From: UBA964 sp037444685
GTDB taxonomy: Bacteria; Pseudomonadota; Gammaproteobacteria; Steroidobacterales; Steroidobacteraceae
Reading direction: 5' to 3'
DNA: 64,000 bases
NCBI GenBank assembly: GCA_037444685.1
Contig: JBBILX010000003.1
Span: 124,001 to 188,000, forward strand
In this document: in pieces, positions 33,846 to 42,240 of the stretch
Position numbering within the stretch: the stretch's first letter is position 1
Layout: the number at the start of each line of letters is the position of its first letter
Made by a program: the position numbers and the translations under genes
Notes under the pieces: model-generated
The model's input: only the letters and a program-made list of their open reading frames with translations
Told to the model about the DNA's origin: nothing
The model's database searches: none

Positions 33846-34925
33846 TCACCCCCCGGTCCAGACCCTGCGGATGTAGCCGGCCATCAGGCTGCGGACGCTA
33901 CCTACGGGGTCCGGCACCGCCGCGAATATCGGCGGCGAGCGCCGCAGCATCCGCCAGCTCTCGCTACGCAGCACCTCACGCAGGTAGGCCTCGTTGCGCT
34001 CCATCGCCTCGATGTAGGGGTTGCGGCCGTCGAACAGCACCTCGAGATAGCGGTAGGCGCGCTCGAACTCGCCGTCGAGGCGCTTGGCACGAACCGCCTG
34101 CATGAAGTCCGGGGTCTGCCGCAGCAGATCGAGGCCCGAGGCGTAGACCACGCGCCGGTAGCCCTCGGCGTCCGTGGGCAACGCGACGCCGCCCAGCACG
34201 AACTCGGGGTAGAGGCAGTCACGGCACTTCTCGAGGTAACAGCGGTCGGCCATCTGCGCGATCATGTCGGCGGTGCCGAGCAAATGCCCGAGCTTGCGGT
34301 CGCGCGGGTCGTCGAGCCGCAGCGCGGCGAGCGGACGCTCGTAGCCGGTGTAGTGGATCAGCTCGGCGACGATTCCGACCCAGTGCCCGAGCCCGATCTG
34401 CGGCAGCCAGCGTTCGAGGAAACGCGCGCCGCGCGAGACGTGCAAGCGCGTGTACTCCGCGCCGTTGGTGGCCGCGTCGACCCCGCGCTCGCGCAGGTAG
34501 CCGACATCGTGAAACAGCGCCGTGACGATGCCGACCAGGGCCCGCTCCGCGCCGAAACGCTCGGCGGGCGCCACTTGCCGCTCGTACCCGGCCATCAGAC
34601 GCGACATCGCCAGGGTGATGTCGAGCGTGTGCTGGGTATCGTGATAGAGCGTATCGACGCCGACATACTCGGGTGAGCGGCCGGCGAACATTTCCTCGAA
34701 GCGGGCGAACGAGGCGTCGACCGCGTCGAGGGGCGCGCGCGGCCAGCACTCGCCGAAAAGCTGTGCGATCGCCAGACGCACGGCGGCGGGCGAGCTGACC
34801 TGCACCGTGTTCGTGACGTCGTAATCGCTGCGCCGCGGATTGTGCATCGGAAGCGCAGTCTGGCGCCCCGCCGCCGGCTGCGGTGGGGTGCGGTTCGCGG
34901 TTTGCGCGGGCGGCGGGGAATTCAT
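33846..34925 (-). CDS. HD-domain phosphohydrolase-like protein
   Basis: A 359-residue protein. A Pro-rich N-terminus of about 30 residues is followed by an HD-type metal site: DTLYHDTQHTLDITLAMSRL (first His), ALFHDVGYLRE (HD pair) and the later His in LIHYTGYERP. TADMIAQMADRCYLEKCRDCLYPEF contains a Cys pair. The family hydrolyses nucleotide or cyclic-dinucleotide phosphates; no GYP motif is seen, so it is not a typical c-di-GMP HD-GYP enzyme. Its start overlaps the xthA stop by 4 nt. A later ATG (about 34847) is possible. Confidence 0.82.
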   Translation of the reverse strand: MNSPPPAQTANRTPPQPAAGRQTALPMHNPRRSDYDVTNTVQVSSPAAVRLAIAQLFGECWPRAPLDAVDASFARFEEMFAGRSPEYVGVDTLYHDTQHTLDITLAMSRLMAGYERQVAPAERFGAERALVGIVTALFHDVGYLRERGVDAATNGAEYTRLHVSRGARFLERWLPQIGLGHWVGIVAELIHYTGYERPLAALRLDDPRDRKLGHLLGTADMIAQMADRCYLEKCRDCLYPEFVLGGVALPTDAEGYRRVVYASGLDLLRQTPDFMQAVRAKRLDGEFERAYRYLEVLFDGRNPYIEAMERNEAYLREVLRSESWRMLRRSPPIFAAVPDPVGSVRSLMAGYIRRVWTGG

Positions 34926-35728
34926 ATGTCAAAGGTCGCCACGACGGGCGCATGATCGGACGGCCGCTCGGCGCGCCGCGGCTCGCGGTCGATGTGGCAG
35001 GCCGTGCAGCGCGCGGCGAGGCGCGCGCTCGCGAGAATCAGGTCGATCCGCAGACCGTGGTCGCGGCGGAACGCGCCGGCGCGGTAATCCCACCAGCTGT
35101 AGCTGCGCTCGGGCTGCTCGAAGCGGCGGAACACGTCGATCAGGCCGTCGTCGAGCAGGGCGCGCAGTGCGGCGCGCTCGGGCTCGCTGACGTGCACGCC
35201 ACCCGCCCAGCTCTGCGGGTCGTGGACGTCGCGGTCCTCCGGCGCGATGTTGAAGTCGCCGAGCACGACGAGGCGCTCGTGCGCGACGGCTTCGGCGCGC
35301 AGCCAGCGTCGCAACGCCGCTAGCCACTCGAGCTTGTAGGCGTACTTCTCGGAGCCGACCGCCTGGCCATTGGGCACGTACAGGTCGATCAGACGCAGCG
35401 CTCCGCCCGACAGCTCGAGCGTGACCGCGAGCACGCGGCGCTGCGGATCCGCGAAGCCCGGGATCGATGTGGCGTCGGCCGCGAGCGCCGCGCCGCCGAG
35501 CAGCGGTTCGCGCACGAGCACGGCCACGCCGTTGTAGGTCTTCTGGCCGGCGAAGGCGCAGAGATAGCCGAGCTCGCGCAGCTCCCCCACCGGGAACTCC
35601 TCGTCCGTCAGTTTCGTCTCCTGCAGCGCGAGCACGTCGGGGCCGGCGCTGCCGATCCAGTCACGCAGCTGCGGCAGCCGTACGCGCAGCGAGTTGACGT
35701 TCCACGTGGCGATGCGCAGCGCGGTCAC
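34922..35728 (-). CDS. xthA: Exodeoxyribonuclease III (AP endonuclease)
   Basis: A 268-residue EEP-fold nuclease: IATWNVNSLRVRLPQL, LQETKLTDEEFP (metal Glu), YVPNGQAVGSEKY, LGDFNIAPEDRDVHDP, the aromatic SWWDYRAGAFRRDHGLRIDLIL and SDHAPVVATFDI. It cuts abasic sites and degrades 3' ends in base excision repair. GTG 35728 matches the family start (TALRIATWN). It lies 7 nt downstream of prlC and is coupled to the HD-domain gene. Confidence 0.96.
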   Translation of the reverse strand: MTALRIATWNVNSLRVRLPQLRDWIGSAGPDVLALQETKLTDEEFPVGELRELGYLCAFAGQKTYNGVAVLVREPLLGGAALAADATSIPGFADPQRRVLAVTLELSGGALRLIDLYVPNGQAVGSEKYAYKLEWLAALRRWLRAEAVAHERLVVLGDFNIAPEDRDVHDPQSWAGGVHVSEPERAALRALLDDGLIDVFRRFEQPERSYSWWDYRAGAFRRDHGLRIDLILASARLAARCTACHIDREPRRAERPSDHAPVVATFDI

Positions 35729-35735
35729 GGGAGAG

Positions 35736-37781
35736 TCAGGCGGCGATCCCATGGTGCCGCAGCAGCGCATCGACGTCGGGCGGCCGGCCACGGAACTCGA
35801 CGAAGGCCTCGGCCGCATCGCGGCTGCCGCCCGTTTCGAGGATCGCGCGCCGGAAGCGCGCCGCCGTGACCGGATCGAACACGCCGCGCTCCTCGAAGGC
35901 CGCGAAGGCATCGGCGGCGAGCACTTCGGCCCACTTGTAGCTGTAGTAACCCGCGGCGTAACCGCCCGCGAAGATGTGGCTGAAACTCTGCGCGAAGCGA
36001 TTCCATTCGGGCGGCTCGATCACGGCGACCTCACGGCGCACCTCGTCGAGGATCTGCGCGACGCGGCCGCCCGATGCCGGGTCGTACTCGGCATGCAGCC
36101 GGAAGTCGAACAGCGCAAACTCGAGCTGGCGCGCCATCGCGAGGCCGGCGTGGAACTTCTGCGTCGCGATCAGCTGCGCGCGTATCGTCTCCGGCAGGGG
36201 TTCGCCGGTCTGCCAGTGCGCCGCCATGCCGGCGATGACCTCGGGATGCCAGGCGAAGTTCTCGAGGAACTGGCTCGGCAGCTCGACGGCGTCCCAGGCG
36301 ACGCCATTGATGCCGGCGATCGACGGATAGGCCACCTGTGTGAGCAGGTGATGCAGGCCGTGTCCGAACTCGTGGAACAGCGTGACGACATCATCGTGGG
36401 TGAGCAGCGCGGGCCGCTCCTGCCCGTCGTTCCCGCGGGCAGGTGGCAGGAAGTTGCAGACGAGATAAGCGACGGGGCGCACCTCGCGCCCCCCGATCGC
36501 CTTCGCACCGATGCACTCGTCCATCCAGGCGCCGCTGCGCTTGTCGGCGCGCGCGTAAGGATCGAGGTAGAACGAGCCGATCGGCTGGCCATCTGCCGCG
36601 CGGATCTCGTAGTACCGTGCGTCCTCGTGCCAGACGGGCGCGTCGCGGCGCTCCTCGATGCGCAGCCCGAACAGGCGCTCGGCCGTGTCGAACAGTCCCG
36701 CCAGCACGCGCGGCAGCGGGAAATAGGGCCGCAGCTCCTCCTGCGACACCGAGTAGCGGCTGCGCTGTAGCCGTTCGGCCTGGAACAGCACGTCCCAGGG
36801 TTCGAGTCGCGCACCCGCGAAACGCTCGAGTTCCGCGAGCTCGCGCAGCGCCGCGGCGCGCGCCGCGCCCGACAGCCGGCCCAGGAACTGCAGCACTTCG
36901 TCCGGGTCGCGTGCCATGCGCCGTGCGAGCGCGAGCTCGCCGAAGCGACGGAAACCCAGCAGCCGGGCGGCCTCGTGGCGTAGCGCGAGAATGCGCTCGA
37001 TGACCGGAGCGTTGTCCCACTGCCCGGCGAACGGACCACGATCCGAGGCGCGCGTCAGCCATGCCTCGTAGAACGCACGGCGCAGCTCGCGCGAATGGGC
37101 ATCGGTCATGACCGCGGCGTAGGTCGGCTGATCGAGCTTGAGCAGCCAGCCGTCGCGGCCTGCCTCGCGCGCGTTGCGCGCGGCGCGTGCGACGATCGCA
37201 TCGTTGAGACCCGCGAGTTCGGTGACGTCGTGCACGGCATACTGCCAGGCCCGCGTCGCATCGAGCACATTCTCCTCGAACTTCGCTCCGAGGCGGGCGA
37301 GTTCCGCCATCACCTCCTTGAAGCGGCGCTTGCGCTCGGAATCGAGCGCGACCCCAGCGAGGCGGAACTCGCGCAGCGCGAGCTCCAGCACGCGGCGCTG
37401 CGGTCCGGACAGCCGTTCGCCCTCGGTCTCGGCGACCCGCAGATAGTTGCGATAGAGCGCCTCGCTCTGCGCGAGGTCGGTCTGGAAGTCCGACAGCAGC
37501 GGCAGGCAGGCGTTGTACGCGGCGCGCAGCGGCTCGCTGTTGCGTACACCGTTGAGATGGCTGACCGGTGACCAGGCGCGCGCGAGGCGGTGCCGCAGTT
37601 CCTCGAGCGGCTCGACGAAGCTTGCGAACGACGGGCACTCGAGGCGCTCGAGCTCGGCAACGCGGGTGCGCAGGGAGTCGAGCAGCTCGCGGATGGCCGG
37701 CTCGACGTCTTCCGGCACGATCGCATCGAACGGCGGCAGTCCTTGCGCGTCGAGCCAGGCGCGGTAGCGTGGCATGTCCAT
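35736..37781 (-). CDS. prlC: Oligopeptidase A (M3 metallopeptidase)
   Basis: A 681-residue cytoplasmic zinc peptidase degrading peptides and cleaved signal peptides. The active site HEFGHGLHHLL and the later EGVFDP-type region before GGSRDAAEAFVEFRGRPPDVDALLRHHGI are typical of OpdA/PrlC. The length matches E. coli (680). ATG 37781 is used; an ATG two codons later is equally possible. It is the first gene of prlC-xthA-HD on the minus strand and diverges from gor. Confidence 0.95.
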   Translation of the reverse strand: MDMPRYRAWLDAQGLPPFDAIVPEDVEPAIRELLDSLRTRVAELERLECPSFASFVEPLEELRHRLARAWSPVSHLNGVRNSEPLRAAYNACLPLLSDFQTDLAQSEALYRNYLRVAETEGERLSGPQRRVLELALREFRLAGVALDSERKRRFKEVMAELARLGAKFEENVLDATRAWQYAVHDVTELAGLNDAIVARAARNAREAGRDGWLLKLDQPTYAAVMTDAHSRELRRAFYEAWLTRASDRGPFAGQWDNAPVIERILALRHEAARLLGFRRFGELALARRMARDPDEVLQFLGRLSGAARAAALRELAELERFAGARLEPWDVLFQAERLQRSRYSVSQEELRPYFPLPRVLAGLFDTAERLFGLRIEERRDAPVWHEDARYYEIRAADGQPIGSFYLDPYARADKRSGAWMDECIGAKAIGGREVRPVAYLVCNFLPPARGNDGQERPALLTHDDVVTLFHEFGHGLHHLLTQVAYPSIAGINGVAWDAVELPSQFLENFAWHPEVIAGMAAHWQTGEPLPETIRAQLIATQKFHAGLAMARQLEFALFDFRLHAEYDPASGGRVAQILDEVRREVAVIEPPEWNRFAQSFSHIFAGGYAAGYYSYKWAEVLAADAFAAFEERGVFDPVTAARFRRAILETGGSRDAAEAFVEFRGRPPDVDALLRHHGIAA

Positions 37782-37873
37782 GGCGGTCGATTCTAGAGCG
37801 TGTCGCGACGCCTCGCATGCGCGGCCCGGCCCACATCGGAGCGGTCCCGCGCAAACCTGCGATAATTCCCGAT

Positions 37874-39223
37874 ATGCAGCATGAATTCGATCTCGCCGTC
37901 ATCGGCGGCGGCAGCGGCGGGCTGGCCTGTGCGCAGCGCGCCGCCGAGTATGGTGCGCGAGTCGTGATCGTCGAAGCGCAGCGGCTCGGCGGCACCTGCG
38001 TCAACGTCGGTTGCGTGCCGAAGAAGGTCATGTGGAACGCGGCCCAGATCGCCCACGCGATCGACGATGCGGTGGGGTACGGCTTCACCATCGGCGGTGT
38101 CGCGCTCGATTGGGTGGCGCTCAAACGCGGCCGCGACGCGTACGTGGAGCGGCTCAACGGGATCTATGAGCGCAACCTCGCCAAGCGCGGCGTCGAGTGG
38201 GTGCGCGGTCGGGCGAGCTTCATCGGGCCCGCGGAGCTGCAGGTCGGCGCACGACGCCTCACGGCCGGGCAGATCGTGATCGCGACCGGCGGCAGGCCGC
38301 ATCTGCCCGCCGTCCCCGGTGCGGATCTCGGCCTGACCTCCGACGGCTTCTTCGAACTGCCGGCCCGGCCTCGGCGCGTGGCCATCGTCGGCAGCGGCTA
38401 CATCGCCGTGGAACTCGCCGGGGTGTTTCTCGCGTTCGGTTCCGAGACCACGCTCGTGATTCGCACCACGCAGGTGCTGCGGCATTTGGATGCGATGCTC
38501 GGCGATGCGCTGCTGCGCAGCATGCAGGAGGACGGTCTCGAGCTCGCTGCGCAGACCGTGCCGGCAGCGCTGCACGCCGGCGCCGGCAGCGAGCGGTGGC
38601 TCGAAGCCGTCGATGGGCGCAGGCTCGGACCGTTCGACGCCGTCATCTGGGCGATCGGGCGCGATGCCGCGACCGGCGGCCTCGGCCTCGAGCGCGTCGG
38701 TATCGCGGTAGACGCGACCGGCCACATCGTCGTCGACGCGTGGCAGCAGACCAGTCTCGCCGGACACTATGCGATCGGCGACGTCACTGGTCGTGTCCCG
38801 CTCACGCCCGTCGCGATCGCGGCGGGCAGGCGGCTCGCTGATCGGCTGTTCGGCGGCATGGCCGATCGGCATCTCGATTACTCGAACATTCCGACCGTGG
38901 TGTTCAGCCACCCGCCGATCGGCACGGTCGGCCTGTCCGAGACGGAGGCGCGCGCGCGTTACGGCGATGCCGTGCGCGTCCACAGCGCGCAGTTCGTGCC
39001 GATGTACCACGCACTCACGACGCGCAAGCCGCGCGCCGAGATGAAGCTCGTCACCGTCGGCAGCGAGCAGAAAGTCGTCGGCTGCCACGTGATCGGGGCC
39101 GGCGCAGACGAGATGCTGCAGGGCTTTGCCGTCGCCGTGCGCATGGGCGCCACCAAACGCGACTTCGACGACACGGTCGCCATCCACCCGACCAGCGCCG
39201 AGGAGTTCGTGACGATGCGTTGA
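37874..39223 (+). CDS. gor: Glutathione-disulfide reductase
   Basis: A 449-residue flavoprotein: FAD site VIGGGSGGLACAQRAAEYGA, redox disulfide GGTCVNVGCVPKK, NADPH site VAIVGSGYIAVELAGVFLAFGS with the downstream Arg in IRTTQ, and C-terminal catalytic HPTSAEEFVTM. It reduces GSSG with NADPH. The length equals E. coli Gor (450). ATG 37874 matches the family N-terminus. It converges on aroE. Confidence 0.96.
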   Translation: MQHEFDLAVIGGGSGGLACAQRAAEYGARVVIVEAQRLGGTCVNVGCVPKKVMWNAAQIAHAIDDAVGYGFTIGGVALDWVALKRGRDAYVERLNGIYERNLAKRGVEWVRGRASFIGPAELQVGARRLTAGQIVIATGGRPHLPAVPGADLGLTSDGFFELPARPRRVAIVGSGYIAVELAGVFLAFGSETTLVIRTTQVLRHLDAMLGDALLRSMQEDGLELAAQTVPAALHAGAGSERWLEAVDGRRLGPFDAVIWAIGRDAATGGLGLERVGIAVDATGHIVVDAWQQTSLAGHYAIGDVTGRVPLTPVAIAAGRRLADRLFGGMADRHLDYSNIPTVVFSHPPIGTVGLSETEARARYGDAVRVHSAQFVPMYHALTTRKPRAEMKLVTVGSEQKVVGCHVIGAGADEMLQGFAVAVRMGATKRDFDDTVAIHPTSAEEFVTMR

Positions 39224-39260
39224 GCGCCGGCCCCGGTCGTCGCCAGGGCGGACGATCCCG

Positions 39261-40106
39261 TCAGCGGGGCCCGGCCAGCAGCGAGAGCACGGGAGCGGTC
39301 TGCGGACGCACGCCGCGCCACAGTTCGAAAGACTCGGCGGCCTGTTCGACGAGCATGCCCCAGCCCTCGACGGCCTGCGCGCAACCGTGCTGCCGCGCCC
39401 AGTTCACGAACGGCGTTGCGCCCCTGCCGTAGGAGAGGTCGTAGCAGGTCGTCGCGGCGCTGACGACCGCGCTCGTGATCTGCGGCATCACGCCCGAGAG
39501 GCCCGCGGAGGTCGCGTTGACGATCAGGTCGAAGGGGCGGCGCGGCACATCGTCGAAACCGCAGCCGCGCAAGCTGCCGAGATCGCCGAAGACGCCGGCG
39601 AGACCCTGGGCGCGCTTGGCGGAGCGGTTGGCAATCACGATCTCCTCCGGCTGCTGCTCGAGCAGCGGGGCGAGGATGCCGCGGGTCGCGCCCCCGGCGC
39701 CGAGGATCAGGATGCGGGCGCGCTCGAGCGTGAGGCCGAGGTTCTGCACGAGGTCGCGGATCAGTCCAGCCCCGTCGGTGTTGTCGCCGAGCACGCCGCC
39801 CGGCCGCCTCGCGAGCGTGTTGACCGCGCCGGCGCGCGCGGCGCGCGGCGTCAGTTCGTCGGCGAAGGTGGCGGCCGCCGCCTTGTGCGGCACCGTGACG
39901 TTGAGTCCACGGCCGCCGGTGCCGAAGAACTGCGTGCAGAAAGCGGCGAAGTCCTCCGGTCCGACGTCGTAGAGACGATATACGAGATCCTGTTCCGTCT
40001 GGCGTGCGAAAATGCCGTGAATGAATGGCGAACGACTGTGCGCGACGGGATGCCCGACCACGCCATACCGGTCTGGCCCGTTCCTGCCTGCTGCCTGTGG
40101 CTCCAT
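39261..40106 (-). CDS. aroE: Shikimate dehydrogenase
   Basis: A 281-residue enzyme reducing 3-dehydroshikimate with NADPH in aromatic amino acid synthesis. It shows the substrate site HSRSPFIHGIFA, the catalytic Lys region NVTVPHKAAAA, LGDNTDGAGLIRDL, NADP loop ILGAGGATRGILAPL and VANRSAKR-like IANRSAKRAQ. The start ATG 40106 adds a short MEPQAAGRNG extension before PDRYGVVGHPVAHS. It diverges from the second ECF sigma gene across only 39 nt. Confidence 0.95.
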   Translation of the reverse strand: MEPQAAGRNGPDRYGVVGHPVAHSRSPFIHGIFARQTEQDLVYRLYDVGPEDFAAFCTQFFGTGGRGLNVTVPHKAAAATFADELTPRAARAGAVNTLARRPGGVLGDNTDGAGLIRDLVQNLGLTLERARILILGAGGATRGILAPLLEQQPEEIVIANRSAKRAQGLAGVFGDLGSLRGCGFDDVPRRPFDLIVNATSAGLSGVMPQITSAVVSAATTCYDLSYGRGATPFVNWARQHGCAQAVEGWGMLVEQAAESFELWRGVRPQTAPVLSLLAGPR

Positions 40107-40145
40107 GCGGGCCGAAACAATACCTGCAATGAGCCGGTCTTGTAC

Positions 40146-40661
40146 ATGAACGACTGGGAGTTCGAGCGCTGGCTCGATGGCATGCGTCCGCAGCTGTTGC
40201 GCTTTGCGCTCTGGCTGGCGCGCGATCGCGGCGTCGCCGAGGACGTCGTTCAGGAGGCCATGTTGCGGGCCTGGAGGGCGCGGGATGAACTCAACGACAG
40301 CGGCGCGGCACGCGCCTGGATCCTGACGATCGTGCGTCGCGAGCATGCCCGGCTCTACGAGCGCAAGCGCCTGGAGGTGACCGACATCGATGCGCTCGTT
40401 GCGGCCGAGGATCCCGCGCTCGCCGCGGCCGATCAGCAGCAGATCCGCGAACTTCGCGCGGCCATCCTGCGCCTGCCGGCCGAGTATCGGGAACCGCTCG
40501 TGATGCAGGTGCTCGGTGGCTTCTCGACGCGCGAGATCGCCGCCGAGCTCGGGCTGACGCAGGGCGCGGTGCTGACGCGGCTGTTCCGCGCGCGTGACCG
40601 GCTGCGAGGTGTGTATGGCCTGCCGTCACGCGGTGCCGACGACGTCGAGGAGGAGCCATGA
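40146..40661 (+). CDS. ECF-type RNA polymerase sigma factor (second)
   Basis: A 171-residue protein. Region 2: LRFALWLARDRGVAEDVVQEAMLRAWRAR and AWILTIVRREHARLYERK. Region 4: LPAEYREPLVMQVLGG and STREIAAELGLTQGAVLTRLFRARD. The start is ATG 40146, with a weak ribosome site. It is followed with a 4-nt overlap by an anti-sigma gene, a standard pair. It is unrelated in detail to the sigma at 16491-17087. Confidence 0.92.
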   Translation: MNDWEFERWLDGMRPQLLRFALWLARDRGVAEDVVQEAMLRAWRARDELNDSGAARAWILTIVRREHARLYERKRLEVTDIDALVAAEDPALAAADQQQIRELRAAILRLPAEYREPLVMQVLGGFSTREIAAELGLTQGAVLTRLFRARDRLRGVYGLPSRGADDVEEEP

Positions 40662-41392
40662 GGTGCGCCGAGGTACGCCGCCGTCTCGGTGCGGAGCCGC
40701 ATGCCTCCAATGCCGAGCTCGACGCCCATCTTGCCGAGTGCGGCGACTGCGCGGCCTATCGGCGCGAGATGCGCATGCTCGAGGCGGGGATCGCAGCGGC
40801 GTTGGCCTGGCCCGCCGTGAAGAGCGGGTCGGGCGCGGCGGTCGAGCACACCGATCGGTCGTCTGCGTCGGCCCTCCCGGCAGCGCGGGCGGGTACCGCG
40901 GCGCCGCGCTGGCGGACCGGGCGTGTCTGGGCAGTGGCGGCCAGCGTCGCGCTCGCAGCGCTGCTCGGGCTGCTGTTCGTGGACGGCCGAGGCGGTGACG
41001 CGCTGGCCGCCGACGTGATCGCGCACATGGCCGGCGAGCCGCGGAGCTGGGAGTCGTCGCGGTCGGTGCCGCAGTCGGCTCTCGATTTCGTGCTGCGCCG
41101 TTCGGGTGTGCGACTCGAGCGGGCCGAGCTCGGCGAAGTCGTCTACGCGCACGCGTGCTTCTTCCGGGGCCGCTGGGTGCCGCATCTGGTCGTGCGCTCG
41201 ACCGAGGGTCCCGTTACCGTCATGGTGCTGGCGGGCGAGCGGGTCCGGGCCGAGACGCCCTTCGCGGAGGGAGGCTACTTCGGAGTGATCGCTCCGGCGG
41301 CCGGCGGTGCGGTGGCGGTGCTGAGTCGGGAACCGGGCCAGGTGGCCGAGCCGCTGCGTCGCGTCCGCGCCGCGCTGGCGGAGCCGGACTAG
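40658..41392 (+). CDS. Membrane anti-sigma factor (DUF3379-like)
   Basis: A 244-residue protein. The N-terminal anti-sigma segment has the zinc-type pattern HLAECGDCAAYRREM. One membrane helix lies at about 93-111 (VWAVAASVALAALLGLLFV). A C-terminal extracytoplasmic domain follows, with YAHACFFRGRWVPHLVV and VTVMVLAGE; this matches what I know of DUF3379 proteins. It should hold the adjacent sigma factor inactive. Its last 4 nt overlap the convergent rlmJ. Confidence 0.88.
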   Translation: MRCAEVRRRLGAEPHASNAELDAHLAECGDCAAYRREMRMLEAGIAAALAWPAVKSGSGAAVEHTDRSSASALPAARAGTAAPRWRTGRVWAVAASVALAALLGLLFVDGRGGDALAADVIAHMAGEPRSWESSRSVPQSALDFVLRRSGVRLERAELGEVVYAHACFFRGRWVPHLVVRSTEGPVTVMVLAGERVRAETPFAEGGYFGVIAPAAGGAVAVLSREPGQVAEPLRRVRAALAEPD

Positions 41393-42240
41393 GCGACAGA
41401 CCAGCCGCCGGCCGACGGGGCAGGCGCGAGCCGTGCATGCAACGCGGGCAGCGCCTCGCGCAGCCGCGTGCCGAGCTGCCACGGCGGGTTCAGCACGAGC
41501 ACGCCCGAGCCATTGAGCCCGACGCGCGAGTCACGCGGGTGCAGCCACAGCTCGGTGCGCAGCGCGGGCACCGCGAGCCGACCCGTCAGCGTCTCGAGCC
41601 AGCGGCCGCTGTCCGCCTCGCGCTTGATCGGATACCAGAGCGCATAGACGCCGGTCGCGAAGCGCCGCAGTGCGTGCTGCAGCGTCGCCGCAATCCGGCG
41701 CCGGTCCTCACGGCCCTCCTCGTATGGCGGATCGATCAGCACGAGCCCGCGTCGTTCCGGTGGCGGCAGCCAGGCTGACAGTCGCGCGTAGCCGTCGGCG
41801 TTCTCGCAGTGCACTTGAGCGGCATCGCGCATCAACCGGCGCAGGGCGACGAAGGCTTCGGTACGCCACTCGCACAGGACCGCTCGATCCTGCGGTCGCA
41901 GCAGGCTGACCGCGATCCACGGAGAGCCGGGGCAGGCGTGGCGCAGTCCGCTGCGGCGGCGCGCGTCGGCCACGAGATCGAGATAACGTGCGATCAGCGT
42001 CGGCGTGGCGCCGCCGCCGGGCGATGGCGCGCGCAGCAGGTGCCCGATGCCTCGTGCCGATTCGTGCTCGCCGCGGGTGTCGGGGTCGGGACGCAGATCG
42101 TAGAGACCCTCGCCCGCGTGCGTGTCGACGTAAAGAAACCCTTTTTCCTTGCGCTGCAGGGCCTCGATCAGGGCGATCAGTACGACGTGCTTGTGCACGT
42201 CGGCGAAGTTGCCGGCATGGAACCCGTGCCGGTACTTCAC
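41389..42240 (-). CDS. rlmJ: 23S rRNA (adenine-2030 N6) methyltransferase
   Basis: A 283-residue protein starting VKYRHGFHAGNFADVHKHVVL, the diagnostic RlmJ N-terminus. FLYVDTHAGEGLYDL is the SAM-binding strand and the catalytic VLIDPPYEEGREDRRRI holds DPPY. C-terminal GSGVLVLNPPWQL is also conserved. GTG 42240 overlaps the topA stop (GTGA). The long upstream extension of the frame is antisense-like noise within topA. Confidence 0.95.
   Translation of the reverse strand: MKYRHGFHAGNFADVHKHVVLIALIEALQRKEKGFLYVDTHAGEGLYDLRPDPDTRGEHESARGIGHLLRAPSPGGGATPTLIARYLDLVADARRRSGLRHACPGSPWIAVSLLRPQDRAVLCEWRTEAFVALRRLMRDAAQVHCENADGYARLSAWLPPPERRGLVLIDPPYEEGREDRRRIAATLQHALRRFATGVYALWYPIKREADSGRWLETLTGRLAVPALRTELWLHPRDSRVGLNGSGVLVLNPPWQLGTRLREALPALHARLAPAPSAGGWSVA

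Noticed and set aside
36391..38157. 588-residue minus-strand frame over prlC and gor
   Set aside because: Arg-rich shadow of prlC in another frame; typical of GC-rich DNA.
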